Position numbers and translations under genes: made by a program. Positions 12,101 through 24,700 of a DNA stretch of 64,000 nucleotides are shown here, one piece after another. The stretch's first letter is position 1. Every line of letters starts with the position of its first letter. Source of the stretch: Aphis gossypii (taxonomy: Eukaryota; Arthropoda; Insecta; Hemiptera; Aphididae); the NCBI RefSeq assembly GCF_020184175.1, contig NC_065532.1, forward strand, positions 25,668,001 to 25,732,000. Reading direction: 5' to 3'. The notes beneath the pieces were generated by a model that was given only the letters and a program-made list of their open reading frames with translations, ran no database searches and was not told the origin of the DNA.

Positions 12101-15100
12101 CCTTAACAATTGCTTCTGCTGTTTTAGTAAGGTTAGAACTTCAGGCAGCTTTTATATTACATTATTTCAAATTAATAAATATTAAACTTTTACAATAATA
12201 ATAATATATCACTTGTCATCGTCCTCGCATTTCGTCTATGACCTTACTGTCATTGTCAAGCTGTAATACGTAAGTTCGTCACCCCCGTAGTAACAAAATA
12301 TAGAGCCGATGCATGTAAAATAACATTGCTGTAAGTGGCGTGCGGTTAGGGTAAGCGAGGTAAGTGCCGTATGTCGCATAAAAAAAGAATAAAAAGAAAT
12401 GTATTTACGTAGTTTATAATGTCAAATGGCAATATATCATGTTATGATATAATTTTATTTTTATTTTAGATGTAATATACGTTATGTACTCAATTATCTG
12501 TTTATTATATTACATTAAAAATTAAACAATTGTTTATTTTATTGTTCAGGCGTGCAATTTATTGATAAAGTCAATTAGAATTTCGATTATCCGTATCGTA
12601 TTACACAGTAGGTATAGTCATATCCGGATTCGGTAGGGCACAAGGTGACCACGCTGTGTCGCTATTACGTACCAGTTAGAAGGTCTACATTGAGCAAATA
12701 TATTATATTATTTTGGTTTTCTGGTACCAAACATTTTACTAATCGGGGATTTTTTTTTTTGTACTTAACAACCATTAAATATTATCACAGCTACTGGTTG
12801 CTATTCGGTTAAAAATTTTAAGTCTAATTCCCTCATAACGCTTGTTATGCCTACACACTATGGCTGGGGTGTGCGGAATAATAATACACTGATATCGCTA
12901 TATTATACATGAACATTTTAATATGAACACTACGCATAGCGTGTCCTCTGTTCGTTTCACATAACACCATAATAATAGCACAATTGCTCCAGAGGGATGG
13001 CAAATACATTTACCGATCCATAAAATATATATCATATACGAATACTGCAGTGTACAATTTCTGCTTCCGTGTAGCTTCATGTCTCCGGTACCCTTATTCA
13101 ACGGGTTTTTGTAAAAAAAAAACCATAGGGTCTATCGTTCACACCGAAAACTATACATACAAATCTACATAATTTTTTAAGTTTTAGGTGCTATCACGAG
13201 TCCAGCATTCACATTTTGAGCTTTTGTAAAAAAAAATCTTACACATGTCCGCCAAAGACTTCGGCGATGAACGTGATTTTTATAGTCGTTCAAAAAACTC
13301 GATGTGCTTTTCCGGCGTTCGTAATGGGCGTAAGCCGTAAACACATCAATAAATATTATTAAATTATAACCCCCTAACGATCCTGTCACATAATAATATT
13401 ATGTTTTTACCCACGTTTTATGCGAAATGCTCGTTTTTCTCTATTGGTGCCTCAAAAATACATTTTTAAATATACAACTTGTAATATTTATGTGCTTATA
13501 TTATACTGTATTAATTTATTATTTCTGGAAACAAATATTTCGTGTTAGCTCGCTGATATTGTTAGTATTTGAAATTATAGCTAGTGCTTAGTATACACTA
13601 ATTACTATCTGTTATCTAGTATCTAGTGATACGAGAAATATTTGTCGAATTTTTATAATTTTATTTATTATTTCAACCAAGTCAATGAAATAAACGTTTT
13701 CCCCTACACTTATTAAGGATTTCTTATTTTTTAACAAATAAACACAATCGATTTACCGTGATTTTGCATAATATTGTAAAATTTTATTATATCATTATAT
13801 TATATTGAACGACGATACTCCACATGGTTAATTTTAAATACGGTATTTGATTCCTAATTAATATTTATAATGTAATCTTTTCCGTGAGTTACAAGTTGTA
13901 ATGAAATCGATCTTGTAAAAATATTCTCTAACCATATTATATTAACGAGGCTACAAGCCATTAGACAGGTGAGTATGACTGTAATTTATCAACCCTCCGA
14001 CTTAAAACTAAAAGTCAAGGTTATCGCCTACAGTTTGCTTTCAAGTCTTCTAACATCTGTTTGTGTTTTAAATGAAAACATTATATCTTATTAAAACTTG
14101 TGTTGGTAAATGATTCGGTTGGTGTTATTTTTCACGTGGCTTAATTTTCATGCACCATATTATTATGACACTACGATATCATAAAAACTTTTATTTTATT
14201 TATAAAATGTAATTTGAAGTAAACATTGTCATCGTCTTTGATTATAATGACAAATAAAACGAAATATGTTATTAACGTTTTAAGTTATATAAGTAATGAT
14301 ATAACAAATTGCGTATTTTTAATAATAATAAAATTGTATGATCAATTTGTATTATAAATATTATACGATTATTCTTTTACTATAAATCTACTTAACTTAA
14401 ATACAATAGCAAAAACTAAATTTTATATATTTTAACTAATTTTGTTTAGTAATGAAATACAAAAATACAGAAAAAATTCTTTTTTTAAGAAAAATATTAA
14501 AATTTTAATAAAATACCAATATAATACTGTATCAGAAATAAAATAGGTATATTATGAAGGAAAAAAAATATAGTTGTATGAAATAATATATACTAAAATT
14601 TTCTTCCAGATTATACTGAAAATTTTTATTAAAAGATCTTTTATTTATAAATATTAAAAGTAAGTACCTACTTAAATAAATTTTTAACATATTTAAATGC
14701 ATATGAAAAACTAAAAATTATTACCTTTAAAGCATGGAAAAAAATTATCGAGTCATCAATATTCACATTAACATTTTTAGATTTAACTAAAATATTTTTA
14801 GAGTAACTATAGATATAAAAACTTGTTTGATAGTCGAAAAAAATTAGTTCAAAGTAGTTGAAGTAATAGTACAAAATATATAATATGTACCAGGTTTATT
14901 TTCTTGATTGAACTACCGTGTATGACCGTATAAAATCTAACACAGAGTATTACATTTATAAATGCCTAATTCAAATTACACATAATTTGTCTATAATACA
15001 TCTTAATATATATACATGATACGATTTTTTTTTATATAGACGATAAGAAAAAGTATTTTAGTGATGGCAATAAGTATATTTGTTTAAATGCATACTTAAA

Positions 15101-15800
15101 ATGAGTGGAAAGAAAGTTTTTTATTATAACTATACTTTGAATATTTTTTTTATTATAAATGGTGTAAAATAAATACTATAAAACTTTATTTCATTCCTTA
15201 AAAATAATGTTTAGATTAATAGGATTTAAAACTTTTAATCATTAACTGTTCAGTCCTCACTAATATTTATATTTTACTACTTGTATAGGAAAAAAAATGC
15301 TTAAGTATCGTAGTGAAAAGAAAAAGAATGAATACATTATTAATTTAGACATTTTAATTTTGATATAAAATTTAAATATGTAAATGTATATAAATTAAGG
15401 ATTAATTATATTTGGACATGAATATGCTCAATAGTTTTATTACATGTGTTAACAATGCCACGAAACGTGACATATTAATTAGACAATACGCATATTCGCT
15501 CAAGTAATTCGATTGAATAATCAATAAATATACGCAAGCGATTCTCTTTTTTAGTAAACTCTAGAATAATGCGCATATTATTTATTTTAAATAACCTATT
15601 ATATATAAAAAATAATAATTCACATAAATTATTTTCAACTCAAATACTATTTATATTTGGTTGAATTAGTTCAATAAATTAAAATTAAAATATTTTATGA
15701 ATTGCGTTTGATATATTATATAATTTGTATCCAATTATCACTTTTTTTAAATAATTTAAAGAAAAATAAATACTATTTAACGATTTACTTATCATGTAGT

Positions 15801-15832
15801 TCACGGTCTTAAAAGATCTTCTAAGACCGTGA
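15801..15832. repeat. 32-bp near-perfect palindrome
   Basis: The arms TCACGGTCTTA and TAAGACCGTGA are exact reverse complements. They flank the palindromic core AAGATCTT, leaving one mismatched pair in the whole 32 bp (30 of 32 positions symmetric). The CGGTC/GACCG portions stand out in a very AT-rich background. There is no adjacent ORF. It could be a binding site for a dimeric protein, a cruciform, or the core of a small foldback element. Confidence 0.85.
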
Positions 15833-17698
15833 TGCAGTTTATCTTAAATTAGGATAATTGTACTACCCACATATGTCTAAATGAATGCAATTATACATTG
15901 ATTTATAAATAGAGTAATATAATTATTAGGTAGAGTTTAATTCGGGATTTATTAAATGTGTGTTTTTATAAGTAGATACAGTTTAAACTCTTATTTTTAT
16001 TTTTATAATGAACTATAAAGTGTACTTTTTGTCTATGTTATATGGCTTTTAACCAAGATAAAGGCTAAATGAGATATAAAAATCGATTTATTAAATGTGA
16101 ATGAAGCGTATAATATAACCTATAATAACAGATAAAAATGATTATCATTTAATATTATTTATAATAATAATTATTATTATTCTTTTCCTTATAAAATAAA
16201 TATTTTTAATTGATTGTTCTGCAATAGTTTGAACTAATTAAATTGCAAGATAATGCTAAAAATAAGTATAACTAAAAAATTTAACATCGATTATTCAATG
16301 TACTCATAAAATGGTTTAGAAATAATTTAATAAAAAACCGACATAATACCGCAATATTTACATTAACATTCAGTTACGCCTACAGCTCTGTTACTTCAAT
16401 ATTGATATAATATAAACGCAATATGAGTGTATAATATGTATTATATTATATTATAAAAGATCTTATAACCGATTTATTTTTATATCTGTTTCTAAATTAC
16501 AACTGTTAAGTTATAAAAAACAATGGACAGTGCATACCAAAAACTAACACGAAGACGTCGCGTTTATCGAGTAAAATACTAAAACGATAAAGATGCCACC
16601 GGAAGAAAAATAAATAATATGTTATTATTTATCTCGAGTACAATATTCCCATATCGTTGGATGGCGCCTAAAATTCGTTCTAGGGTGTATATAAAATAGA
16701 TTGTTAACTTTTGATAAGATGGGAAGTTACATACCCATTATTTAAAGTCACATGGCATGGACATAATCAGTATCATCTCTCTTAACATCGATGCATAAGC
16801 GTAGAACTGTGTGATTAAAAGGCTCGGTAAATTTAGAAACTAGGTCTTGTATAGAGAATAGAGATCAAAACAAGTGTACAACATATTATATATTATATAT
16901 TATATTATATTATATTATATATTATTTGAATGAAAACTTAAAATATGTTTTTATTTAATACAAAAAGTAAATAGTATGAAACTAACATATTATATATATA
17001 AAACAAAAAATATTCGTGTATTTGGTAATTTATAGTAATATAGTTATGTAATGTATTTGTGGGTTATGTTTTTTGTTGACAACAACCCTGAGCGAGTTCA
17101 GGTATAAAAAGGGTGGTTCAATTCTAATTTATATATTTTAACCCTATTCCTACAATACCAGAAACATGCTGAAATATTAATGCTCAATTTTCATTTGTTT
17201 CTATAAAATCATTAATTTCGTACGTATATAAATTATTTAATTACAAGATTTATGTTTGCGAGTTCTTTTTGAATCAATTGTAATTTAAGTAATATACAGT
17301 TCTCAACATTTAAGTACAAAAGGGACCACATTTAAAAAACAAGAATAATAATTTTTAATTTTTCTTAAAAATATACTTAAATAAGTTGAATAAAAAATTA
17401 AAACAATGCCAATGAAACGCCTTGTTTACTCATAGTATTAATATTATTATAGGTAAATAATATCTGTTTTTATATCGTAGTGTTAAAGTTTAAATGCTAA
17501 ATAATGATCAATACAATTCATATTTTCCCAATAATTTTATTTGTAAATACAGCAATAGCAAAATATATCTCTTATTACCCACACATTCAAACCTAGACAT
17601 GTGCCCCTACTTAAAACTTACCATTTCCATAGTGATAATCACGGTGAGCGGGTGACAACTGCACCCATTAGTTCAAATAAGAAAAAAATATATTCTTG

Positions 17699-17708
17699 TA
17701 GGTACCTA
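17699..17708. repeat. TAGGTACCTA palindrome
   Basis: Fourth copy of the recurring 10-bp palindrome. Confidence 0.6.
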
Positions 17709-17929
17709 ATACAAAAAGTACAAATTACCAATGACTATCCTTTATACACGTGGGTTTCGAAGACGTGCTCCCTCTTAATCCAGGGTTGTCAATACATACG
17801 CCACGTGCAATATCCGTGTTTATATTTAACCAGATAAATTATTTTTATCACATAATTTTAAGCGGTTTAAAAGCGTATAATCGGCAATACTTATACTTTT
17901 TTCACTAAAAAATAATTATTACTTCACGC

Positions 17930-18760
17930 CGTATACTCGTCGCGACCGATCTGACGAAAATTGTTGGTATCAAAAAGTTTGTTCGTATAAAACGACGTGC
18001 TTATAATAATTACAATACACGCAACAATCAATTATTCATTACGGATGGTTACTTGACGGTAATACTCGGTAATAATAATATATATTATTTATACCTAACG
18101 ACTGATCACTGCATCATCCGTTCCGTCGTTTGTGCATTTACCGGTATGATTGTTTTTTGACTTGTGACACGGGGGATTCAGCGGAACTGCGTAGAAGCGG
18201 CGCAACGCGCGTCACGAGCTCACTATATTATTTTATATATTTTAATATTATTTTTATTGTCGTTATTGTTGTTTGAACAAAGAAACTGTGAACGAACGTG
18301 TCTTTTGTAAAAAAAAAAAAAAACACTTGTACAATATATATATATATATATATATTATTACGCGGCGGGGCGACGGCGTACGAAAATTCAGCTCGTCAGT
18401 CCTCGTTATATACCGTATACCTATATAGTGTTCGCTACCCGCGGTGCTGCACCACCGGAGGCCCGCCAAAGTTGGTCGGCAGCCAACACTCGTATAAGAA
18501 TAATGTAAAGAACGGGCATCGCTGTCCCTCCACCACATCATCCCCTATACAACGCACACACGCGCACACACCCTCGACGAATTCGACCCTCCCCTTCGGC
18601 GACGACGGGCGGTTTCCCCCCCGACAGCCTCGCACGGGGCCGGGGTCGGATCACCAGAGGTGCGTCGTTTATCGACTGGCTTTCTGCCGCGCGAAAACGC
18701 GTTGCGCGTCATGCGGACCGCGGGTACCGTAAATCACGATTATCGCGCTCGACGCGAACT
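17930..18760. promoter_or_regulatory. CG-rich promoter-like island
   Basis: The most CG-rich block of the window, flanked on both sides by AT-rich DNA. It is interrupted by a 15-A run (18309-18323) and an (AT)11 repeat (18334-18355). A 145-codon frame is open on the plus strand (18298-18732), but it has no ATG and overlapping frames on the other strand are open too, so the openness reflects base composition. CCAGAG followed by GTGCGT at 18660 is a plausible splice donor, which would fit a 5'UTR first exon on the plus strand. No downstream coding exon was found in the window. Confidence 0.4.
18334..18355. repeat. (AT)11 microsatellite
   Basis: Eleven uninterrupted AT units inside the CG-rich island. 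Confidence 0.9.
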
Positions 18761-21700
18761 TTTGTCGTGGTAATAGTAATAGACGTTCGTACGCCAATAA
18801 AATATGTGTTCGTATAGGTGTACGCGTATAACAGTAAATATATTATGGCCGTAATGGTGATACCTATTATATTATATAACGAAAATTTCGATGATGGCTT
18901 TAGGATATGATATAACGCATAGGTACATAATATTATAACACTTTGTTCGACTATACTGCAACACGCTTCCACGTCAATACCCACCCACTGTGTCCTGACG
19001 TGTACGTCTAATAATTAAACATTCTGTTTGTTTTCGAATAATTATTAAAAGCCAATTATAAATTAGCGAGTTTTTTTTTCCGTACAGAGACTTTGTAGTA
19101 TGTCCCTATATTAAGTCGATCGAGTTTGGATAACGAGCAAATACAATGTATTATAAAGGTTATAAATTGTAATAATTTACTCGTGCAATATTGAAAGATT
19201 TAAAATAGTTTTCCTGAAAAATTTGGTGTTTGTGACGTACGACTTTTGGCATGTAAGCTTTCGATTTATTATTTATACACATACAAACATAACAAGAATA
19301 CTAGTGTATACATTACATATTCTATACGGCGATTTCAGTGAAAAACGATACATTTCGTGAGAAAAATATAATAATAATAATACTATGTAAAAATACATTT
19401 GCGTTTGACGCGACGCGTCTCATCGAGCTCCTGCGTTATGTGCGTAAAGGTTATTTTCCTGTATACGTGTCGTTTTCATGTTACTACTTTTGTACGGTTT
19501 TCAGTCTTTCACAAAAGGATAATGCGTATCAATGAGAATGAAATGTTGTCACTGTTGAGCAAAAAAAAAAAATAAATAAATAAAAAAAACTATACGGTAA
19601 AAAATACTTTTCTAGTGTAGGCTGCTTAGGCACATGATACGTACACAATATGTATATCTACGTACCTATCATATATATAAATTACCTTAGATATCGCTTT
19701 CTAGCCCGTTTTGAACCCGATTTATTTTTATTTTAAATTCCGTAGTTCCATAGCCCAAATAAATATTTTATTATTTGAATCTGATTTAATTCAAATATGT
19801 TTTTCACGTTATGACTTAGGCGATTCGAATATCGCCGTTTCCTTTCTTTCGATATCAACAATTTATGCGATTTTTTATTTAATATAAATAACGTTCGATA
19901 AAAACCCTTTTTAGTGCTTAATCATGTTTTAAAATTTTACTCTATATGTTGCATAGTACAGTGTTTAATTGTTTTATGATTAATTTTGAATAAAATAATT
20001 TTTTTGATGATAAGAATTCTACAATTAAAAAAAATATATTTTTATTTTCCTTCTATTCGATAATGTAAAAGATATTCATTTGCCTATAAAATATATGAAT
20101 GCTGTAAATGCGAGAGGGCTGTACAACTGTGAAATGCTAAATTTAATTACATCAAATGTAGATAAAGTGCTGACAAAAACGAATTATTATTTATTAAATG
20201 AAAAGATTAGCACAAAAAATAGAGTAGTCTCTAGATTTCGAAACACTGATAATATGTTAATATTTTTATTATTATATTTTTAAGTTAATTTATATTTTTT
20301 TTCTTATTTCATTGGTTTCAATATTAATTTCAAAGATATATTTGGAATTTTTAGTCCCAGCCACTATTTCTCAAACCCTCCACCAATTGCCGTTAATATC
20401 AAATATCAAATATTGACAATTCAGTACATTAACTTTATGAATGTTATACAGTTTAATAAAAAAAAAAATATAAACTGAAAAAAACAATTTATTATCAAAG
20501 AACACGATCATTGTCTTAATGAATAGTGATAGATAAAAGTTTTTGAACAAAATCATTTTATTAGATAATTAAAAATATATACATGGAATTACGCTCATAT
20601 AAAAAGTATCACTGAGGGCACTTTCCTAAAATCTTCTTAAATCTCGGTTCATTTAATTATATATATTGAGTGATTTTAATAATTCATGTAATATTCATTT
20701 ATTCAAATTTATATTTTTGGAATTATTATCAATACCTACTAAAAGTCTAAAGTTTATTTTTTAAGCATGTTTTTTCTTTTAATTACATTGAAGGAATTTA
20801 AGTGACTATTTTATCAAAGTTTTATTTGGATTTCAGTAACCAATAATATATTTTTTATTTACACACACTTTATTATGTGTAACTACAATAAGCTCTAAAT
20901 TACAGTCTTATAAGATAATAACAAACATTTAATTGGTGACTGATGTGTGTTTTACTTTGACATACAGCCTGTCATCCATATATGCGCGTAGGTATTGTAG
21001 TCTGTATGGAAAATGGGCAAAGCGTTTTACGTCTCTGAACAATACAGCTATAAAGATTTAATATTATGTAAATAATAGCGTTTTTATATGCTCGATTAAC
21101 CTTATAATTTATTAGAATGATTGAAAATTCTGATACTAACAAATTTACCGTCAAATTCTCGTGTCTTCATATTTTAATGCTTCACACCATGAAAAGTAAT
21201 TTATAGGTTTATCTATTTTAATTTTTGAATTCAAATATTTCAAATATTCACAATATTAATATTCATCATATTAATATTTTGTTTCTTTACTGTGAGTTTA
21301 ATTTACATAGACTAAGAATGTTATTGGTATTCTTATTTATTAATAATGATAATTGATAATTATTATATATATTGTTACCCGAAATATATTTATATTCACA
21401 GTATTTCCGTTTGATTCAGCTTTATTAAATATGAGTAATCTTGTGATTAAACTACATAGACGACAATATAATATTATTATAGCGTAAGTAGTTGTACATT
21501 GCAATTTAAATTTATTAAATTATATTAATTGGTGCACTAATTAAAATATTCGAGAAAATCGCTGTATTAAAATTTAATTTTGGTATGAAACCAGCAGTCT
21601 TCTAACGGTATCTAATTAAAGTTCATTTTTCCTAGAGCAATAAATTATGTGTTATTGATAATGATAGTGGTGCTATATTCAAATATTCGTCATCGCTCAT

Positions 21701-24700
21701 TAGTCATTACACATTTGTTGAATAAATGGTACAACTTACACCAATAAAAAAGAATAATAAGGAATAAAAATACATTTTTGAATTCTAATTTTGTTGATTA
21801 AGTACCTACTTTTTTTTTTTTTTTTACTTAAATAGTCAAAATGATTTTATTCAGAACTTCTAACGCATAACTAAGGCTCAGGTTAACATCTATTTTTTAA
21901 AATACCATATATGATGCTATCCAACTTATAAATGGGTTTTAAATTCTAATAATTCGAACAAAACATTTTTTTTTTTTACTTTAATAGTTCTTGTCGAATT
22001 TCAACATTTATTTGACGTATCAGTATTTTCATTTCGGTAAATGAAGACCTATTAATAGTATTGTTTTAGTATTCGTTTTGACGTTGTTATAATAATATCT
22101 TGTTGAAGTATTAAATGTATATAAATGGAATACCGTTGTTAGGGGTAAAATGAAGGATTATATTAAAACATATTATTTTATTTGATGTAAATATTAACAA
22201 CAATGTTTATGTTTTATTAATTTTATGTGAAACATGGTAATATAATATGTATTAATAGCCATACCCGTCTATAAAATAAAAATTAATATTTTCCTAGCCA
22301 CTGAAGTTTCCTAAGATAATTATAAATTGTAAGCATATAAATATTTATTATTTCTCTTTGAAAAAAAGCATGTTTTTGTTATCAACGTTAAATTTAGTGA
22401 TTATATTCAACAAATAATACATACCTAGTGCGTTGAGCGAGAAAATGACGGTATTAATTTGTAGTATTTCGCAATGAAAAATATCTTACAACAGCAATAC
22501 GGTTCATATCAATAGAATTTCTTGAAATTTATAAAAGTACTTTCTAATTGGAAAATATTTTTTAAGAATAATTTTTAATAGATTTTTCTTTTGAAGATTT
22601 TATTTGATTACAATAGTCACACGCATTGTTGACATAATAACTTGTGATAATTGTTAATGTATTTTGACATGGAATAGCGGCGTTTAACTCTTAAACTGAG
22701 ATGATTTGACAAATATTTTCCAATTTAGTTAAGAGAAAAACATATTTTATTAAATTTTCAAACATTTTAGCAAGGGTTCCAAAAAACATTTTAACTGAGT
22801 TTCATTAACGTTAAATTAAAAATAAGAAAATTGTTTTTAGATATATTGTATTTAATTACCAAATTGTATTTAATCATATTTACTATTAAATTTTGTCTTA
22901 AATAACTTACTTAATTTAATTATTGTTAGAACACAAATATATTTTATAACGATTTTTTTTTTTACTGAAAAATGTAATGAATATTAAATTTAAAGATTTA
23001 ATATACTTATAATATTTTTAATAATTTGAGATTATTGTACACACAAATAAACAGAATAAAAATTAATTTCATAGTTTTAGAATTATTTCAACTATTGATA
23101 CAAATAATTATACCATTTGAAAAGTAGTTTTGTGCAGAAACTATGCATATAAAATTGATTATTTTTTAATTATTTCGATGGCTTATAATATAATAATATT
23201 ATATTATATAAATATTATTTTAATCCATTACATTTTTTATTTTTAAATCTCATTTGACTGCAAAAATATTGTTTTGGAAAAATATAATTTCAGTAAATTA
23301 TTTCCTACCTATGTCCATTGTCCAAAAAATAACAGTTTGTAAATAATTGTGATGATAAAACGAATTATAACGATTTTTATTTTTTTATTTTACTTATGAT
23401 GACATTAGTTCTGCGAGATTTTAACTGTTCATTAGTGTATTAAGAAATGTATTAAAACAAATTTATTTGAAAGGTACCTAATCTTATTTGCTTATTAATT
23501 TTTTTATACTTCGAATAATTTTAAATTGCTGACGAGTTGGACGTGTCTGTTTGCTTTAAAGTGAGAAATATTGTAGTATTTCTTTTTCACCCAACTATAA
23601 CATTATATAAGAAGCCACCTTAAAAATTGCCAGAGAAGTATAAAAATAACATATGAAACGTTTGCAGTTGGTAATTGGGTTAAAAGAGTGAATGAAACGA
23701 TCTATAGAATTAGGGTGAGGGCTGACTGAACAATTTAAAAAAAAGTAATAAATCCCCATTTTGCTTCGACGAGTATTGTTTCATTCAATTTCGACACCAT
23801 AAATAAAACAAACACAGTACTGAATTGTATACATATGTGTAAATTAAATTGAATTATTGAATACACGATAACAACTTTACGGTTATAGGTTTTAATTTAT
23901 GACTAAATAACATCAATTATATTTATATACGTATGTTAGATATTTTGAATATTTTTTTGTATTTTAAGTCTATATAAATAATTATTTACGTTGTACTACA
24001 CATTTTAAGTAATTATAATCAAAATTAAAAAAAAATAATAATAAATTATGTATTTTGTATTTTATGAGTTGTTTGGATCACTAGAGCAGATGTCTATAAA
24101 TGTAAAATTAGTCATGAATCGTTAAATGTATTACTATTTAGATCTCGTTAAACGAAAAACTCATTTTCTGTTTAGTTATATGTTTTTTTTTTTTTCATAA
24201 AATTGCTAATTTTTTTCAAACTTGTTAATTTATTATTTACAGTTTAAACAAAGTAAGTAAAATTTAAGTCTTATTCAATCTAATAATACGTTTTATTAAA
24301 TCTGTAAAAATGCTTAGTGAAAAAAATAAGATAAATATAATACTTATGTTTAAATTATTGTAAAACCAACTGTTACCGTCTAATCATAATATCATCTTAA
24401 ATTAAGAAAAAAATGCTAGGTACTATCTTGATTAAAAATTGAATGTGATATGTCATATAACTAAACATAACTACTACTACTTATCATTGGACGTTATACC
24501 AAGCCCAGACGGTTTTTAATAGTAATAAACTTACGACAATAAATTATTCAGTATTAATTTTAATAAAAATTTTTGGTTAAAATGAGATATATAATTAATG
24601 ATAGTAAAAATGAGTCAATTATATTCATAAATATAACCAATTGGAAGTAATAATAATGTTTTATTGGTTATAGTGATGTAAGTTGATAAGATAAACATAT

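Larger units (their letters stand above)
9468..13240. other. Non-coding stretch with scattered CG-richer islets
   Basis: No recognisable gene. The stretch contains an (AC)12 microsatellite at 10097-10120, a TTAGG run at 12088-12100, and CG-richer islets around 11050-11240, 12230-12380 and 12590-12690. The islet near 12333 (AAGTGGCGTGCGG) resembles the edge of a DNA transposon, but no partner end was found. Frames in the islets are short and lack domains. Confidence 0.5.
13400..17930. other. AT-rich non-coding stretch, no gene recognised
   Basis: No frame longer than about 78 codons and no plausible splice-bounded exon was found. The notable content is the 32-bp GC-richer palindrome at 15801-15832, the TAGGTACCTA copy at 17699-17708, and AT dinucleotide tracts such as those near 16885-16925. 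Confidence 0.6.

Noticed and set aside
12325..12380. AAGTGGCGTGCGG, resembling a DNA transposon end; similar words at 41217 and 42278
   Set aside because: No inverted partner or target duplication was found; the shared word is short.
18298..18732. 145-codon open frame in the CG-rich island
   Set aside because: It begins with GTG, has no ATG, translates a poly-A and an AT repeat, and competes with open frames on the other strand; composition explains it.
20095..20283. 62-codon hydrophilic ATG frame
   Set aside because: No similarity recognised, no promoter or splice context; kept only as a note.
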